From Frigoriglobus tundricola (GTDB lineage Bacteria; Planctomycetota; Planctomycetia; Gemmatales; Gemmataceae), in the NCBI RefSeq assembly GCF_013128195.2, contig NZ_CP053452.2, positions 6,572,001 through 6,636,000 on the forward strand: 64,000 nucleotides of DNA, written 5' to 3'. Both the position numbers and the translations under genes were made by a program. Under the pieces are notes generated by a model, which was given only the letters and a program-made list of their open reading frames with translations, was not told the DNA's origin and ran no database searches. Positions 43,999-53,241 of this stretch are shown in pieces. Position 1 is the first letter of the stretch; each line of letters opens with the position of its first letter.

Positions 43999-46812
43999 AT
44001 GGCCCTGAAGAAGTCCGAACTCTATTCGTCCCTGTGGGCGAGCTGCGACGAGCTGCGCGGCGGCATGGACGCCAGCCAGTACAAGGACTACGTCCTGGTG
44101 CTGCTGTTCATCAAGTACATCAGCGACAAGTACGCCGGCCAGCCGTTCGCGCCGATCAGCATTCCCGAGGGGGCGACCTTCAAGGACATGGTCGCACTCA
44201 AAGGCAAGCCCGACATCGGCGACAAGATCAACACGAAGATCATCGCCCCGCTGGCCGGCGCCAACAAGCTGTCCGACATGCCGGACTTTAACGACGCCAC
44301 CAAGCTCGGCAGCGGCAAGGAGATGGTGGACCGGCTCACCAACCTCATCGCCATTTTCGAGAACCCGGCCCTCGACTTCTCGAAGAATCGGGCCGACGGC
44401 GACGACATCCTCGGCGACGCCTATGAGTACCTGATGCGGCACTTCGCCACCGAGAGCGGCAAGAGCAAGGGGCAGTTCTACACGCCCGCCGAAGTCAGCA
44501 GGATCATGGCCCAGATCCTCGGCATCCGTGCCGCAAAGACCAGCGCCAGCACCACCGTGTATGACCCGACGGCCGGTTCCGGTTCGCTCTTGCTCAAGGT
44601 CGGCGACGAGGCCGGCACCGCCGTCACGCTCTACGGCCAGGAGAAGGACGCCGCGACCAGTGGCCTCGCCCGCATGAACATGATCCTGCACAACAACCCG
44701 ACCGCCCTCGTCGTGCAAGGAAACACGCTCACCGACCCCAAGTTCAAGGACGGTGAGGCGCTCAAAACCTTCGACTACGTCGTCGCCAATCCGCCGTTCT
44801 CGGACAAGCGATGGAGCACCGGCCTCACCCCGGCCAAAGACCCCTTCGACCGTTTCCAGTCGTTCGGCGTGCCGCCCGGCAAGCAGGGCGATTACGCCTA
44901 CCTGCTGCACATCGTCCGCTCGCTCCGCAGCACCGGCAAGGGGGCGTGCATCCTGCCGCACGGCGTGTTGTTCCGCGGCAACGCCGAGGCCGAGATCCGC
45001 AAGAACCTCGTCAAGAAGGGCTACATCAAGGGCGTCATCGGCTTGCCCGCGAACCTCTTTTACGGCACCGGCATACCCGCCTGCATCGTCGTCATCGACA
45101 AGGAGAACGCGCACACCCGCAAGGGTATCTTTTTGATCGACGCCAGCGCAGGCTTCATGAAGGACGGCCCGAAGAACCGCCTCCGCGCCCAGGACACCCG
45201 TGCGGTCCCGATGCGGGACGAGGCGGGCGGCGTCGTCATGTGGGTCGGCTCGAACACCGACGTTGACGACATCAAACGGGCCGAAATCGCCCTGAAGGAC
45301 TCGGAGGTCCGGTTCCGGCGACTGTTCGAGTCGGCCCAGGACGGCATCCTGATTCTCGACGCCGGGACGGGGAAGGTGATCGACGCCAACCCGTTCATGA
45401 CGGCCCTGCTGGGCTACTCGCACGACGAGTTCATGGGCAAGGAACTGTGGGAGATCGGCCTGTTCCGGGACATTGAGGAGAGCCGGGCGGCGTACCGGGA
45501 ACTGCAAGAAAAGGGCTACGTCCGGTACGAGAACCTGCCCCTGGAAAGTCGGAGCGGTCACAAGGTCGAGGTCGAGTTCGTCAGCAACGTCTATGCGGAG
45601 AACCACCACCGAGTCGTCCAGTGCAACGTCCGTGACATCACCGAGCGCAGCCGGTTGCAGCGGCAGGTGCGCGACCAGGCGGCGGCGCTGGCCGACCTGG
45701 ACCGCCGTAAGGACGAGTTCCTGGCGACGCTGGCCCACGAACTCCGCAACCCGCTGGCCCCGATCCGCAACTCGCTCCACATCATGAAGCTGTCGGGGGC
45801 CGATGCCGCCACCGTCGAGCGGTCACGGAACGTGATCGAGCGGCAGGTCCAGCAGATGGTCCGACTGGTCGATGACCTGATGGACGTGTCCCGCATCGTG
45901 CAGGGCAAGGTCGAACTCCGCACGGGGCGGGTGGAACTCGCCGCCGTGGTCGCCCGTGCGGTCGAAACCGCCCGCCCGGTCATCGACGCCAAGGGCCACG
46001 ACCTGACGATCTCGCTCCCGCCCGATTCGCTGCCGCTGGAAGCGGACACGGTTCGCCTGGCCCAGGTCGTCGGCAACCTGCTCAACAACGCCGCCAAGTA
46101 CACCGAGCCGGGCGGGCGCATCCGGCTCACCGCCGAGCGGGACGGCGACGAGGCGGTGCTGCGGGTGACGGACACCGGCATCGGCATCGCCCCCGACATG
46201 CTGCCGAGGGTGTTCGGCATGTTCGTGCAGGTGGACCCCACCGCCACCCGGTCCCAGGGCGGGCTGGGCATCGGCCTGATGCTCGTCAAGAACCTCGTCG
46301 GGTTACACCGGGGCACGGTCGAGGCCCACAGCGCCGGGTTGGGGACCGGGAGCGAGTTCGTCGTCCGCCTGCCACTCGTGAGTCGGGGGAGTGTTCAGCC
46401 GGAAGTCCCGGATGCGGGCCAAAAGCCGCACGAGCGGCATCCGGGGCGGCGGCTCCTGGTGGTCGATGACAACGTGGACGCCGCCGACACCCTCGCCACG
46501 CTCCTGCGCCTGAGCGGGCACGACGTTCGGGTGGCCCACAGCGGCGCAGCGGCCCTCGCCGTGGTGACGGACTACCGACCGGACATGGCCTTCCTGGACA
46601 TCGGGATGCCGGGGATGGACGGTTACGAAGTGGCTCGACGGCTCCGAGAACAGCCCGGCCTGCAACGTGCGGTGTTGGTGGCCGTGACGGGTTGGGGGAG
46701 CCCGGAGGACCGCCGCCGCACGACGGAAGCCGGGTTCGATCATCACCTGGTCAAGCCGGTCGAGCCCGCGGTGCTTGAAAAGCTGCTGGCCGGATTGCGG
46801 AACCAGCCGTGA
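43999..46812 (+). CDS. Type I methyltransferase (HsdM) fused in frame to a PAS - histidine kinase - receiver protein
   Basis: ATG 43999 (MALKKSELYS) gives 937 residues. Residues 1-399 are HsdM: the N-terminal helical domain, then the N6-adenine methyltransferase core with QFYTPAEVS, SAM motif VYDPTAGSGSLLLKV, catalytic VVANPPFSDKRW and the late motif GKGACILPHGVLFRG. HsdM similarity stops abruptly at KNRLRAQD (about 45195). Residues from TRAVPMRDEAGG onward are the tail of one PAS domain, a complete PAS (RFRRLFESAQDGILILDAGT), HisKA (FLATLAHELRNPLAPIRN), HATPase_c (NLLNNAAKYTE, GGLGIGLMLVKNLVG) and a receiver (LLVVDDNVDAADTLA, DMAFLDIGMPGMDG, VKPVEP). The natural HsdM C-terminus and HsdS are missing. 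Whether the fused protein works is unknown. Confidence 0.85.
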   Translation: MALKKSELYSSLWASCDELRGGMDASQYKDYVLVLLFIKYISDKYAGQPFAPISIPEGATFKDMVALKGKPDIGDKINTKIIAPLAGANKLSDMPDFNDATKLGSGKEMVDRLTNLIAIFENPALDFSKNRADGDDILGDAYEYLMRHFATESGKSKGQFYTPAEVSRIMAQILGIRAAKTSASTTVYDPTAGSGSLLLKVGDEAGTAVTLYGQEKDAATSGLARMNMILHNNPTALVVQGNTLTDPKFKDGEALKTFDYVVANPPFSDKRWSTGLTPAKDPFDRFQSFGVPPGKQGDYAYLLHIVRSLRSTGKGACILPHGVLFRGNAEAEIRKNLVKKGYIKGVIGLPANLFYGTGIPACIVVIDKENAHTRKGIFLIDASAGFMKDGPKNRLRAQDTRAVPMRDEAGGVVMWVGSNTDVDDIKRAEIALKDSEVRFRRLFESAQDGILILDAGTGKVIDANPFMTALLGYSHDEFMGKELWEIGLFRDIEESRAAYRELQEKGYVRYENLPLESRSGHKVEVEFVSNVYAENHHRVVQCNVRDITERSRLQRQVRDQAAALADLDRRKDEFLATLAHELRNPLAPIRNSLHIMKLSGADAATVERSRNVIERQVQQMVRLVDDLMDVSRIVQGKVELRTGRVELAAVVARAVETARPVIDAKGHDLTISLPPDSLPLEADTVRLAQVVGNLLNNAAKYTEPGGRIRLTAERDGDEAVLRVTDTGIGIAPDMLPRVFGMFVQVDPTATRSQGGLGIGLMLVKNLVGLHRGTVEAHSAGLGTGSEFVVRLPLVSRGSVQPEVPDAGQKPHERHPGRRLLVVDDNVDAADTLATLLRLSGHDVRVAHSGAAALAVVTDYRPDMAFLDIGMPGMDGYEVARRLREQPGLQRAVLVAVTGWGSPEDRRRTTEAGFDHHLVKPVEPAVLEKLLAGLRNQP

Positions 46813-46882
46813 TCGAGCTGTCGGGCGACGGAACTGATCCCGGCTACTCCCGTTCAAGGCCGACGCCACCGTGGCTTCACCG

Positions 46883-48151
46883 TCACGACGAGCGGCCCCC
46901 ACTTCCAATCGCACCCGGTTCGGCGTCCTTCGTGCCGCCGCTCCCGGAGAACGCCCGATAGAGGAGCACGTCGTACACGATCTTTAGTCCCCCGGCGAGG
47001 AAGAACGGCACGCTCGCCCATCCGGCACTGCCGACCAGAATCGTCGCCACCACCGGCGAGATCGACGCGCCCACCGACCGGGCCACCCCGGTGACGCCCG
47101 CCGCGGCGGAGCGCTCGTCGGGCCGCACCACGGCCATCGTGTACGCCTGCCGGGTCGGCGCGTCCATCTGCGAGATGCTGAACCGGGCCAGCAGCACGCA
47201 CACCGCCCAGTACACGTCGGGCATCAGCGGCACCAGGACGAGCTGCACGTTCGACGGCAGGTGCGTGAAGATCATCGTGTTCAGCAGCCCGATCCGCCGG
47301 GCGAGCCACCCGGCGGCGAGCGCCGACACCCCGGCCAGGACGTTGGCAAACAGGAAGATCGTCCCGATCAGCGCCGGATCGAGTTTGTAAGTGAGGTAGA
47401 ACCAGTAGGCGATGCGGCTCTGGATCACGAACCCGCCGCCGAGCGCGTCCAGGGCGAACAGCAGCGACAGTTTGAACACCGTCCGCCGGGACTCGTGGAG
47501 GCCCAACACGACCTTGGGGGCCGGGCGGGACTCGTCCCGCGTCACTTCGACCGCAGACGACACCCAAACGAAGCCACCGATCAGCGCCACGCCGATGCCC
47601 GCGTAGGTCAGCAGCACGAGCCGGAAGGCGGCGGCTCCGACGAGGCCCCGGTGCTGCGCTTCGGCGGCGATCAGCCCGCCCGCCAGCGCTCCGAGCGCCG
47701 TCGAGAACGAGCCGACCAGGTTGTACCAGGCGAACACGTCGGTGCGCCGCTCGTCGCTGACGATGTGCGAGAGGGCCGCTTGCTCGACGGACAGGAACGG
47801 CCCGATCTCGTTCCCGCTTGGGCTGATGACGCCGATCGTCGCGGCGATCAGGAGCAGCACGAAGCTGTCGGTCGAGACGAACACGATCCCGGCCAGGGCC
47901 ATGAGGACGGCCCCGACGACCAGTGTGCGCCGCCGCCCGAACCGATCGGCGGTCGTCGTCAGCCACAGGGAGATCACCGTGTCTCCGGCGAGCGTGAGCG
48001 ACAGCAGCAGCCCGACCTCCCACTCCTTTAGGCCCACTTCGACCAGGTACAGCACCAGCACGACTGAGAGCAGGCCGTAGGCGAACATCCGCGAACAACG
48101 GGTCGCGAACAGTAGCCACCCGTCCCGTGTCAACTTCCCGGCGATGCTCAA
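46883..48151 (-). CDS. Major facilitator superfamily transporter
   Basis: This 422-residue protein has about twelve hydrophobic segments. The start is TTG 48151, overlapping the stop of the VIT1-like gene by four bases. The MFS loop 2-3 signature is present as TADRFGRRRT, with a second-half counterpart AGWLARRIG. The acidic/basic pairs and the SQMDAPTRQAYTMAVV stretch suit drug or metabolite efflux, but no substrate can be read. A Gly/Ser-rich tail ends it. Its former partner upstream is a broken metal transporter. Confidence 0.85.
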   Translation of the reverse strand: MSIAGKLTRDGWLLFATRCSRMFAYGLLSVVLVLYLVEVGLKEWEVGLLLSLTLAGDTVISLWLTTTADRFGRRRTLVVGAVLMALAGIVFVSTDSFVLLLIAATIGVISPSGNEIGPFLSVEQAALSHIVSDERRTDVFAWYNLVGSFSTALGALAGGLIAAEAQHRGLVGAAAFRLVLLTYAGIGVALIGGFVWVSSAVEVTRDESRPAPKVVLGLHESRRTVFKLSLLFALDALGGGFVIQSRIAYWFYLTYKLDPALIGTIFLFANVLAGVSALAAGWLARRIGLLNTMIFTHLPSNVQLVLVPLMPDVYWAVCVLLARFSISQMDAPTRQAYTMAVVRPDERSAAAGVTGVARSVGASISPVVATILVGSAGWASVPFFLAGGLKIVYDVLLYRAFSGSGGTKDAEPGAIGSGGRSS

Positions 48152-48917
48152 GGGACGTTCCCTCCCGATACCCGGAAGGCGAGGTCCGGCTCCTGTGTTG
48201 TCTCCTCGTAGTGTAGGCGGTCGAGGTCACCCATGGCCTTTGCGATGACGAACGCCGCTGCCGCCGCGAGTCCGCCGACGACCGTCTGCCATGCACTGCG
48301 GAACGGCTTGGCCGTCGTGAACCGGCCCTTGACGTACCCGAACACCAGGAGTACCAGCAGCGTCACGCCGACCGAGGCGAGCAGCGCCGTGTGAACCGAC
48401 GTGATGAAGAAGTACGGGGCCAGCGGGACCATGCCCCCGGCGATGTAGGAGAGGGCGATGGTCAGGGCGCTGTTCCGGGCCCGCTTGGGGTCCGGCTCCT
48501 CCAGCCCCAACTCGAACCGCATCATGAAGTCCACCCACCGCTTCTTGTCGGCCCGAATGGCGTCCACGACCGCCGCCACCTTGTCGTCGGCCTAGCCGTA
48601 GGAGCGCAGCACCGCGGCGACCTCGGCCGCTTCCTCGTCCGGTATCTCCTCCGTCTCTTTCTCCTCCCTGGCCCGCTCGGCGGCGAAGTGCTCGGCGTCG
48701 GTGCGTGCGGCGAGGAACCCGCCCAGGCCCATCGCGATCGCCCCGGCAGCGACCTCGGCCAACCCCGCCGTGATGATGATACCCGTGGCTTCGACGGCCC
48801 CGACAGCCCCGCCGCCAGGGCGAACGGCACGGTGAGGCCGTCCGACATGCCGATCACGATGTCCCGAATCGTCTCCGAGGACATGAAGTGTTTCTCGACG
48901 TGCGGCGTCTGCGGCAT
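48148..48917 (-). pseudogene. VIT1/CCC1-family iron-manganese transporter, frameshifted and interrupted by a stop
   Basis: The N-terminus (SSETIRDIVIGMSDGLTVPF, ALAAGLSG) is in one frame; ATGIIITAGLAEVAAGAIAM, GLGGFLAARTDAEHF is in the next. A missing base in the C-run at 48798-48801 accounts for the shift. A TAG (minus strand, 48592-48594) then interrupts the frame before ADDKVAAVVDAIRADKKRWV. The last third, with two membrane helices (SYIAGGMVPLAPYFFITSVH), is intact. VIT1 proteins load iron or manganese out of the cytosol. Two lesions mean the gene is dead in this sequence. Confidence 0.8.
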
Positions 48918-49102
48918 CGGTTCCTCGCTCCGGGTGCGCTCGGTGCCATGCCTTGGTGGAACGGGCGCACGGGATAAGTGGCGGCTCCTGAAGGCGGTAT
49001 TCTACCCATGGGACGCCACCGCCCGGTGGGTCATCGTCTCGACACCCGAACACCGAACTGCCGCCATGCGCTCCCACGAACGAACGCCCCGCTCGATCCG
49101 GC

Positions 49103-49192
49103 GTGTGCATCGGCCACGTGCACCTGAAGGTGGCCGACCTGGAGCGGGCGCTGCGGTTCTTCTCCGGCGTGCTTGGGGCCGAGGTCACACAG
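49103..49192 (+). pseudogene. N-terminal fragment of a glyoxalase/VOC-family protein
   Basis: CIGHVHLKVADLERALRFFS followed by GVLGAEVTQ is the first strand-helix-strand of a VOC domain, including the metal-site histidine. Similarity ends at about 49192 in unrelated sequence. A possible C-terminal fragment of such a protein is at 50595-50677, after the histidine kinase gene. Confidence 0.6.
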
Positions 49193-49499
49193 CCGGATCA
49201 GAGGTTCGTCGCAACGTGCAGCGATCGTGCCGCGGGTGAGGGGACCGGGACGAATGCCGTGGGTCCGCTCGGCGGCACGACTTCCGCAACGCGGATGGTT
49301 GGTACGCTACCGCGCCCAGCGGGACAGCCGGGTAAGTCGTTCTCCTTATTCGCGAACCCTCTGCCACAACAACACGTGTCCTTGGCTGCTTTGTCGGCAC
49401 AGGCCCATCAAAACGACCGGGTTACTCCGTTGGAACCGGTTCTGTACTAGGATTCACTTGCCCTATCACGCCATATTTTTTGGCGGCAGAGAATTACAC

Positions 49500-50546
49500 A
49501 TGCTCACCATCCCCCGCTCCCTCTACGAACTTGCCCCGACCACCCTCGCGAGCAACCGATCCGAGCGATTCGACGGGGCCGGGTACGAGGTGCCCTCGGC
49601 CCACTTCGCGCCGCCCGACAGAATCCTGCTCGATCGCGTGTACCGGGCCATCAACGGCCTCCCGCTCCTGTGGAATTCGATGCGGCACGCTCCAGATTAC
49701 ACGGCACTGGAGGACTACGTCCGGCGCGTCGAGGCCGAGGCGCTGATGAACGACGCCAAGCACCTCGGCGAAGCGACACGCGCAACCGGCGCGTACACCC
49801 CGGCCGTGCGAAACGCGCTACACGACATCCGCGGGGGCGGGCTGACCGTGTTCCTCGGCACGGCCGAGTTGCTCGGCATGGTGCCCGGCGACCGCGACAT
49901 GATCCGCCGGTGCGTCGATGCGGCGCGGGACCACGCCAAGATCATGCGCAACCTGTTGCCCGACATCGACCCGGTGGTGCGGGCCGCGGACGAGGCCACC
50001 AAGGCCCACGGGATCGACCACTTCACCTCCAAATGGGACGGCATGGCCACCCAGGGGCCGACCGGCCCCGTCTCGGTGGGCGTCCAGTGCGCGTTCGAGG
50101 GCGCGATTTCGGCCCGGTGCCTGGAGACGTCGAGCATCGACCGGGTGGTGTACAACTACGTCAACAACGCGGTCCGGTTCGCGGCCGGTGGGGCGGTGAC
50201 GCTGTGGGTGTTCCCCGTTGCGGACGGGCTTACCCGGTGGGTGGTGCAGAATGCCATCGCGCCCGACCAGTCCGCGTTTCTGGCCGAGAAGGCGGGTCCG
50301 GGTTTCGAGCGCCTCTTCGCGGGGGGCGTGACCCGCGGGGGCACCGGGGTCGGTCTGGCCAACTGCGCCGAGATCGTGGCCGACTGCTTCGGGCTCCCGT
50401 CCCCGGCCGAGGCGGTGCGGCACGGCTACCTCGGAGCAACGACCCAGGGCACGGACTATCACTCCTGGTTTCACTGGCCCGCGTATTCGCCGACGACCCA
50501 GCGGACCGATAGTCGCGTCGTGGAGCAGTTGACGGGCGTGGTGTGA
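49500..50546 (+). CDS. Histidine kinase-like protein
   Basis: This is a 348-residue soluble protein with ATG 49500. The dimerisation/phosphoacceptor region has HDIRGGGLTVFLGTAELLGM at about residue 110 (candidate His). The ATPase shows an N-box-like VVYNYVNNAVRFAAGGAVTL and a G2-like TRGGTGVGLANCAEIVADC. There is no membrane or receiver domain, and no response regulator next to it. It and flanking DNA separate two VOC-type fragments, so it may be part of an inserted segment. Confidence 0.78.
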   Translation: MLTIPRSLYELAPTTLASNRSERFDGAGYEVPSAHFAPPDRILLDRVYRAINGLPLLWNSMRHAPDYTALEDYVRRVEAEALMNDAKHLGEATRATGAYTPAVRNALHDIRGGGLTVFLGTAELLGMVPGDRDMIRRCVDAARDHAKIMRNLLPDIDPVVRAADEATKAHGIDHFTSKWDGMATQGPTGPVSVGVQCAFEGAISARCLETSSIDRVVYNYVNNAVRFAAGGAVTLWVFPVADGLTRWVVQNAIAPDQSAFLAEKAGPGFERLFAGGVTRGGTGVGLANCAEIVADCFGLPSPAEAVRHGYLGATTQGTDYHSWFHWPAYSPTTQRTDSRVVEQLTGVV

Positions 50547-50594
50547 GTAAGAAAGGGTGCCCCGCTGTAGGCGTTACATCTCTGCCCAGAGCGT

Positions 50595-50677
50595 GTTACG
50601 TGCACCAGTACACTGGCAAGCGGTCCACCTTCTTCGCCGACTCGGACGGCATGCCGCTCGAACTCGATGTGTGGTGA
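50595..50677 (+). pseudogene. C-terminal fragment of a VOC-family protein
   Basis: The frame CYVHQYTGKRSTFFADSDGM, then PLELDVW-stop, matches the last strand of VOC-fold enzymes, with the second metal-site glutamate in PLEL. It has no start of its own. The matching N-terminus may be at 49103-49192. Sequence from 50678 to 50965 shows nothing I can assign. Confidence 0.5.
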
Positions 50678-50965
50678 TCGAGCCCAGGGAAGCGATGGGG
50701 TGTGCAGGGAGCAGGTCCAAATCTCAATAGTGGTAATGAAGAGCGTGCTTCTGGACGGCACCGGTTGCAGGATTTTGGCGGACGGTCCGGTTGGCGCTCT
50801 TTCCGCCGTGGAGCCCGTTTCTATGCCCCCAGCAGGCCCGTAGAGGCCCGATCGGTTCTCCGGCAGCAATTCGGGGCAGCATTAGGATGCGGCGAAGGGC
50901 GAGACTTCAGAACAGATTATTGCTGCGTATGAAAATTTACTGTCCAACCTGAATCGAAGAGAGAC

Positions 50966-51247
50966 TTACACTGGAAGGACGGAAAACCGGAATGCCTCGA
51001 TTCGGGCTTCAGATCTCCAGGCCGGCGCTTCACCAGAACGGTCCCTTGTCGCGTGGAGTATCCGCGGCACGGTGGAGTACGACGACGTTGAGGTGGTCGC
51101 CAATCCACCGCTCGTCAACCCGTCATAACACTCCAGGAGCCGGCGTCCGGCATCGGCGGCGACGCCGAGCTTGTTCGCGTCCGTGACGCCGATCGAGATG
51201 ACGATCAGCGCCGCGATGAGCGTCTTCTCGTCCTCGTCCGGCAGCAT
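50966..51247 (-). CDS. Doubtful small protein, possibly decayed
   Basis: This is a 93-residue frame from ATG 51247. The first half is credible (LPDEDEKTLIAALIVISIGV, TDANKLGVAADAGRRLLECY). The second half (TTSTSSYSTVPRILHATRDR) loses amino-acid regularity, and another frame looks better there (RWIGDHLNVVVLHRAADTPR). A frameshift remnant is therefore likely. No family recognised. Confidence 0.35.
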   Translation of the reverse strand: MLPDEDEKTLIAALIVISIGVTDANKLGVAADAGRRLLECYDGLTSGGLATTSTSSYSTVPRILHATRDRSGEAPAWRSEARIEAFRFSVLPV

Positions 51248-51368
51248 CGCGTCGCCGGTGTGCTTCTCGTGGTAGGTCACCGTAGCGTTTGCCCCGCGGT
51301 GCGGTCTTCGGACGCACCTGCTTGCCGCTCCGGTCTCACTTCTCACTCATCGGTCCCTCCGTCGAACA

Positions 51369-51800
51369 TCAGATGCCGTTCTTCACGCCCCCGAACGCCG
51401 CGAAGCAGCCGTTCTTGTGCAAGACCTCGACCTGGGCGAACCCGACCGCCCGGAGCAGGTCCAGTTGGAAGGTCAGCGGGCGGGGCGCGTCCTCCTGCTC
51501 GACGTAGGCGAACACGTGGTCCCGGTAGGCGTCGCCCTTCAGCCCGCTCAGGTACTCGCCGTACCGCGCCCATATGAGCCGCTGGACCGCGGGGATGGTA
51601 CTCTCGACCAGGTCGAACACCCACACCGATCCGCCCGGCCGCAGCGCCCGGTGGAGCGCCGCGAACACCGAGCGCCACTCGGCGTCGGTGCGCAGGTGGT
51701 GCAGGACCGCCGCGGCGACCACGATGTCGAACCGGCCCTCGCCGAGTTCGACATCCCGGACGTCGCCCTGGATCGCAGTGACGGTTCCGGTCGTGGCCCG
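51369..51800 (-). pseudogene. SAM-dependent methyltransferase lacking its N-terminal SAM-binding half
   Basis: The C-terminal two thirds of a class I methyltransferase are clear: VTAIQGDVRDVELGEGRFDI, VVAAAVLHHLRTDAEWRSVF, LHRALRPGGSVWVFDLVEST, with a C-terminal strand VEVLHKNGCFAAFGG. Motif I (E/DxGxGxG) and everything before it is missing. Upstream of VTAIQGD the sequence turns into an unrelated Arg/Gly-rich reading. The fragment can be opened as far as 51866 but those residues look non-coding. Confidence 0.65.
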
Positions 51801-51944
51801 GCCCACCCGCTCGGTCGACCACCCGGAACGGCCACCCGGTCCCGTCGCACGCGTGCGGCCCGTCACTCCCTTGACCCGGACCGGGGGGCCGGTTATGTCC
51901 CGGCATCCGCCCCTTCGTTGCTTTTACTCGTTCGAGAACGTGCG

Positions 51945-52136
51945 ATGACGTTGCTGCCCGCCCGACCCGTGCTCGTTCTCGCCGCGATCGCGCTCGCCGT
52001 GACCGGGTGCAAGGGACCGGCCCAGAAGGTCGGGGCGGGCATCGACGACGCCGCCGGTAGGGTCAAGGACGCGGTGACCCCGCCGGGGCCGGTGGAGAGA
52101 ACGGGCCGGGCGATCGACAAGGCGGTCGGCCGGTGA
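51945..52136 (+). CDS. Small lipoprotein
   Basis: This is a 63-residue protein. A lipoprotein signal peptide (RPVLVLAAIALAVTGC) with lipobox VTGC puts the modified cysteine at about residue 22. The mature part is short and polar (KVGAGIDDAAGRVKDAVTPP). Entericidin-like or planctomycete small lipoproteins have this layout. It ends four bases before the truncated nuclease-like gene. Confidence 0.7.
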   Translation: MTLLPARPVLVLAAIALAVTGCKGPAQKVGAGIDDAAGRVKDAVTPPGPVERTGRAIDKAVGR

Positions 52137-52140
52137 GGGC

Positions 52141-52755
52141 GTGACCGCCCACCTCGAACCGCTCGGATACGCTGGTTACTACGAGCAAAAGGGACGGAAC
52201 CGGCCGGACGGCTGTGCCACGTTCTTCCGCACCAGCACATTCGCCCTGCGCCGGGCGCAGCGGTTGGAGTACTGGGACCGGGGGTCCGGTGTGGAGTGCC
52301 ACTCGGGGCACGTCGCGCTTCTCCCGGCCCTGGAAAACGACGGACATTTACTCGGGGTCGCCAACACGCACGTCCGGTGGGCCGCACCGGGCACGCCCCG
52401 CGAGGAGCAGGTCGGCTACCGCCGGGTCGTGGAGTTGATCGAAGCGTGCCGGCGGTTCGAGCCGCCGTGCCGGGACGGGATCGTGTGTGGCGACTTCAAC
52501 TCCACGCCGAACACCGATGTCGTGCGAGCCATGCGGGACGCTGGGTACGCCTTCGCCCACGCCGAGCGCCCGGACCTGCGGTCGGCCGTCGCGAACGGGC
52601 GGGCGAAGCTGATCGACTACGTGTTCCATACCGAGGGACTGCGGTCCCGACCGCTCGAACCGGTACACATCAGCGACGACACCAAACTACCCTCGCCGGA
52701 CCAACCGTCCGACCACCTGGCCCTCGTCGCTCGCTTCGACTGGATCGACGGCTGA
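52141..52755 (+). CDS. Endonuclease/exonuclease/phosphatase-fold protein, N-terminus missing
   Basis: These 204 residues from GTG 52141 carry the later EEP motifs: LLGVANTHVRW (His/Thr), GIVCGDFNSTPNTD (Asp-x-Asn), LIDYVFHT, and the terminal PSDHLALVARF. The usual first part (TWN strand and the QE metal glutamate) is absent. The sequence starts in what is normally the third strand (LEPLGYAGYYEQKGRNRPDG). Without those metal ligands activity is unlikely, so this is probably a 5'-truncated gene. Gap 52756-53241 has no supported gene. Confidence 0.7.
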   Translation: MTAHLEPLGYAGYYEQKGRNRPDGCATFFRTSTFALRRAQRLEYWDRGSGVECHSGHVALLPALENDGHLLGVANTHVRWAAPGTPREEQVGYRRVVELIEACRRFEPPCRDGIVCGDFNSTPNTDVVRAMRDAGYAFAHAERPDLRSAVANGRAKLIDYVFHTEGLRSRPLEPVHISDDTKLPSPDQPSDHLALVARFDWIDG

Positions 52756-53241
52756 AAGGGCGTGGAGAAGTGCACCTTCTCGACTCCGGGTTCGCGTCAC
52801 GTTCCGCGAAAGTGCTCGGTTTTCCGGTTTCCGGTTTTCCGGCTTCACGAGGCCAGTGGCCGGATTGTCGGAAGCCCGGAGTCGGTCAGGAACACCGCTC
52901 CCCTCGTCCGCGGTCCAGGGACCAACCGGCCGGGCTTCCCTGATTTGTCGTGTGATCGAGCCTTCGGTAAGATCGTTATCCGTAACCTCTGCCGATTTTG
53001 GTACTTCCCACGACCTGCCAGCAGGACTGTGGCTCGGACGATTTGATTTCCCGGCCTTCCGAGGATCGGGTGCCGGGAAGAGGACGGACCGCATGATACC
53101 CAAAACCGTTCTTCCCCGACCGGGGGGTGAATCGACCGTTATGTCTGCCGGGTCTGCAAAACCGTGCGGCGTCAAGAGGGGTGTAAGGCTGGTCGGCACG
53201 CGGGGCACAGAGCGGTTGATGACCGAGCGGGTGGGGGACGA

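Noticed and set aside
43945..45780. Minus-strand open frame of 611 residues
   Set aside because: It lies antisense to HsdM motifs that are unmistakable on the plus strand.
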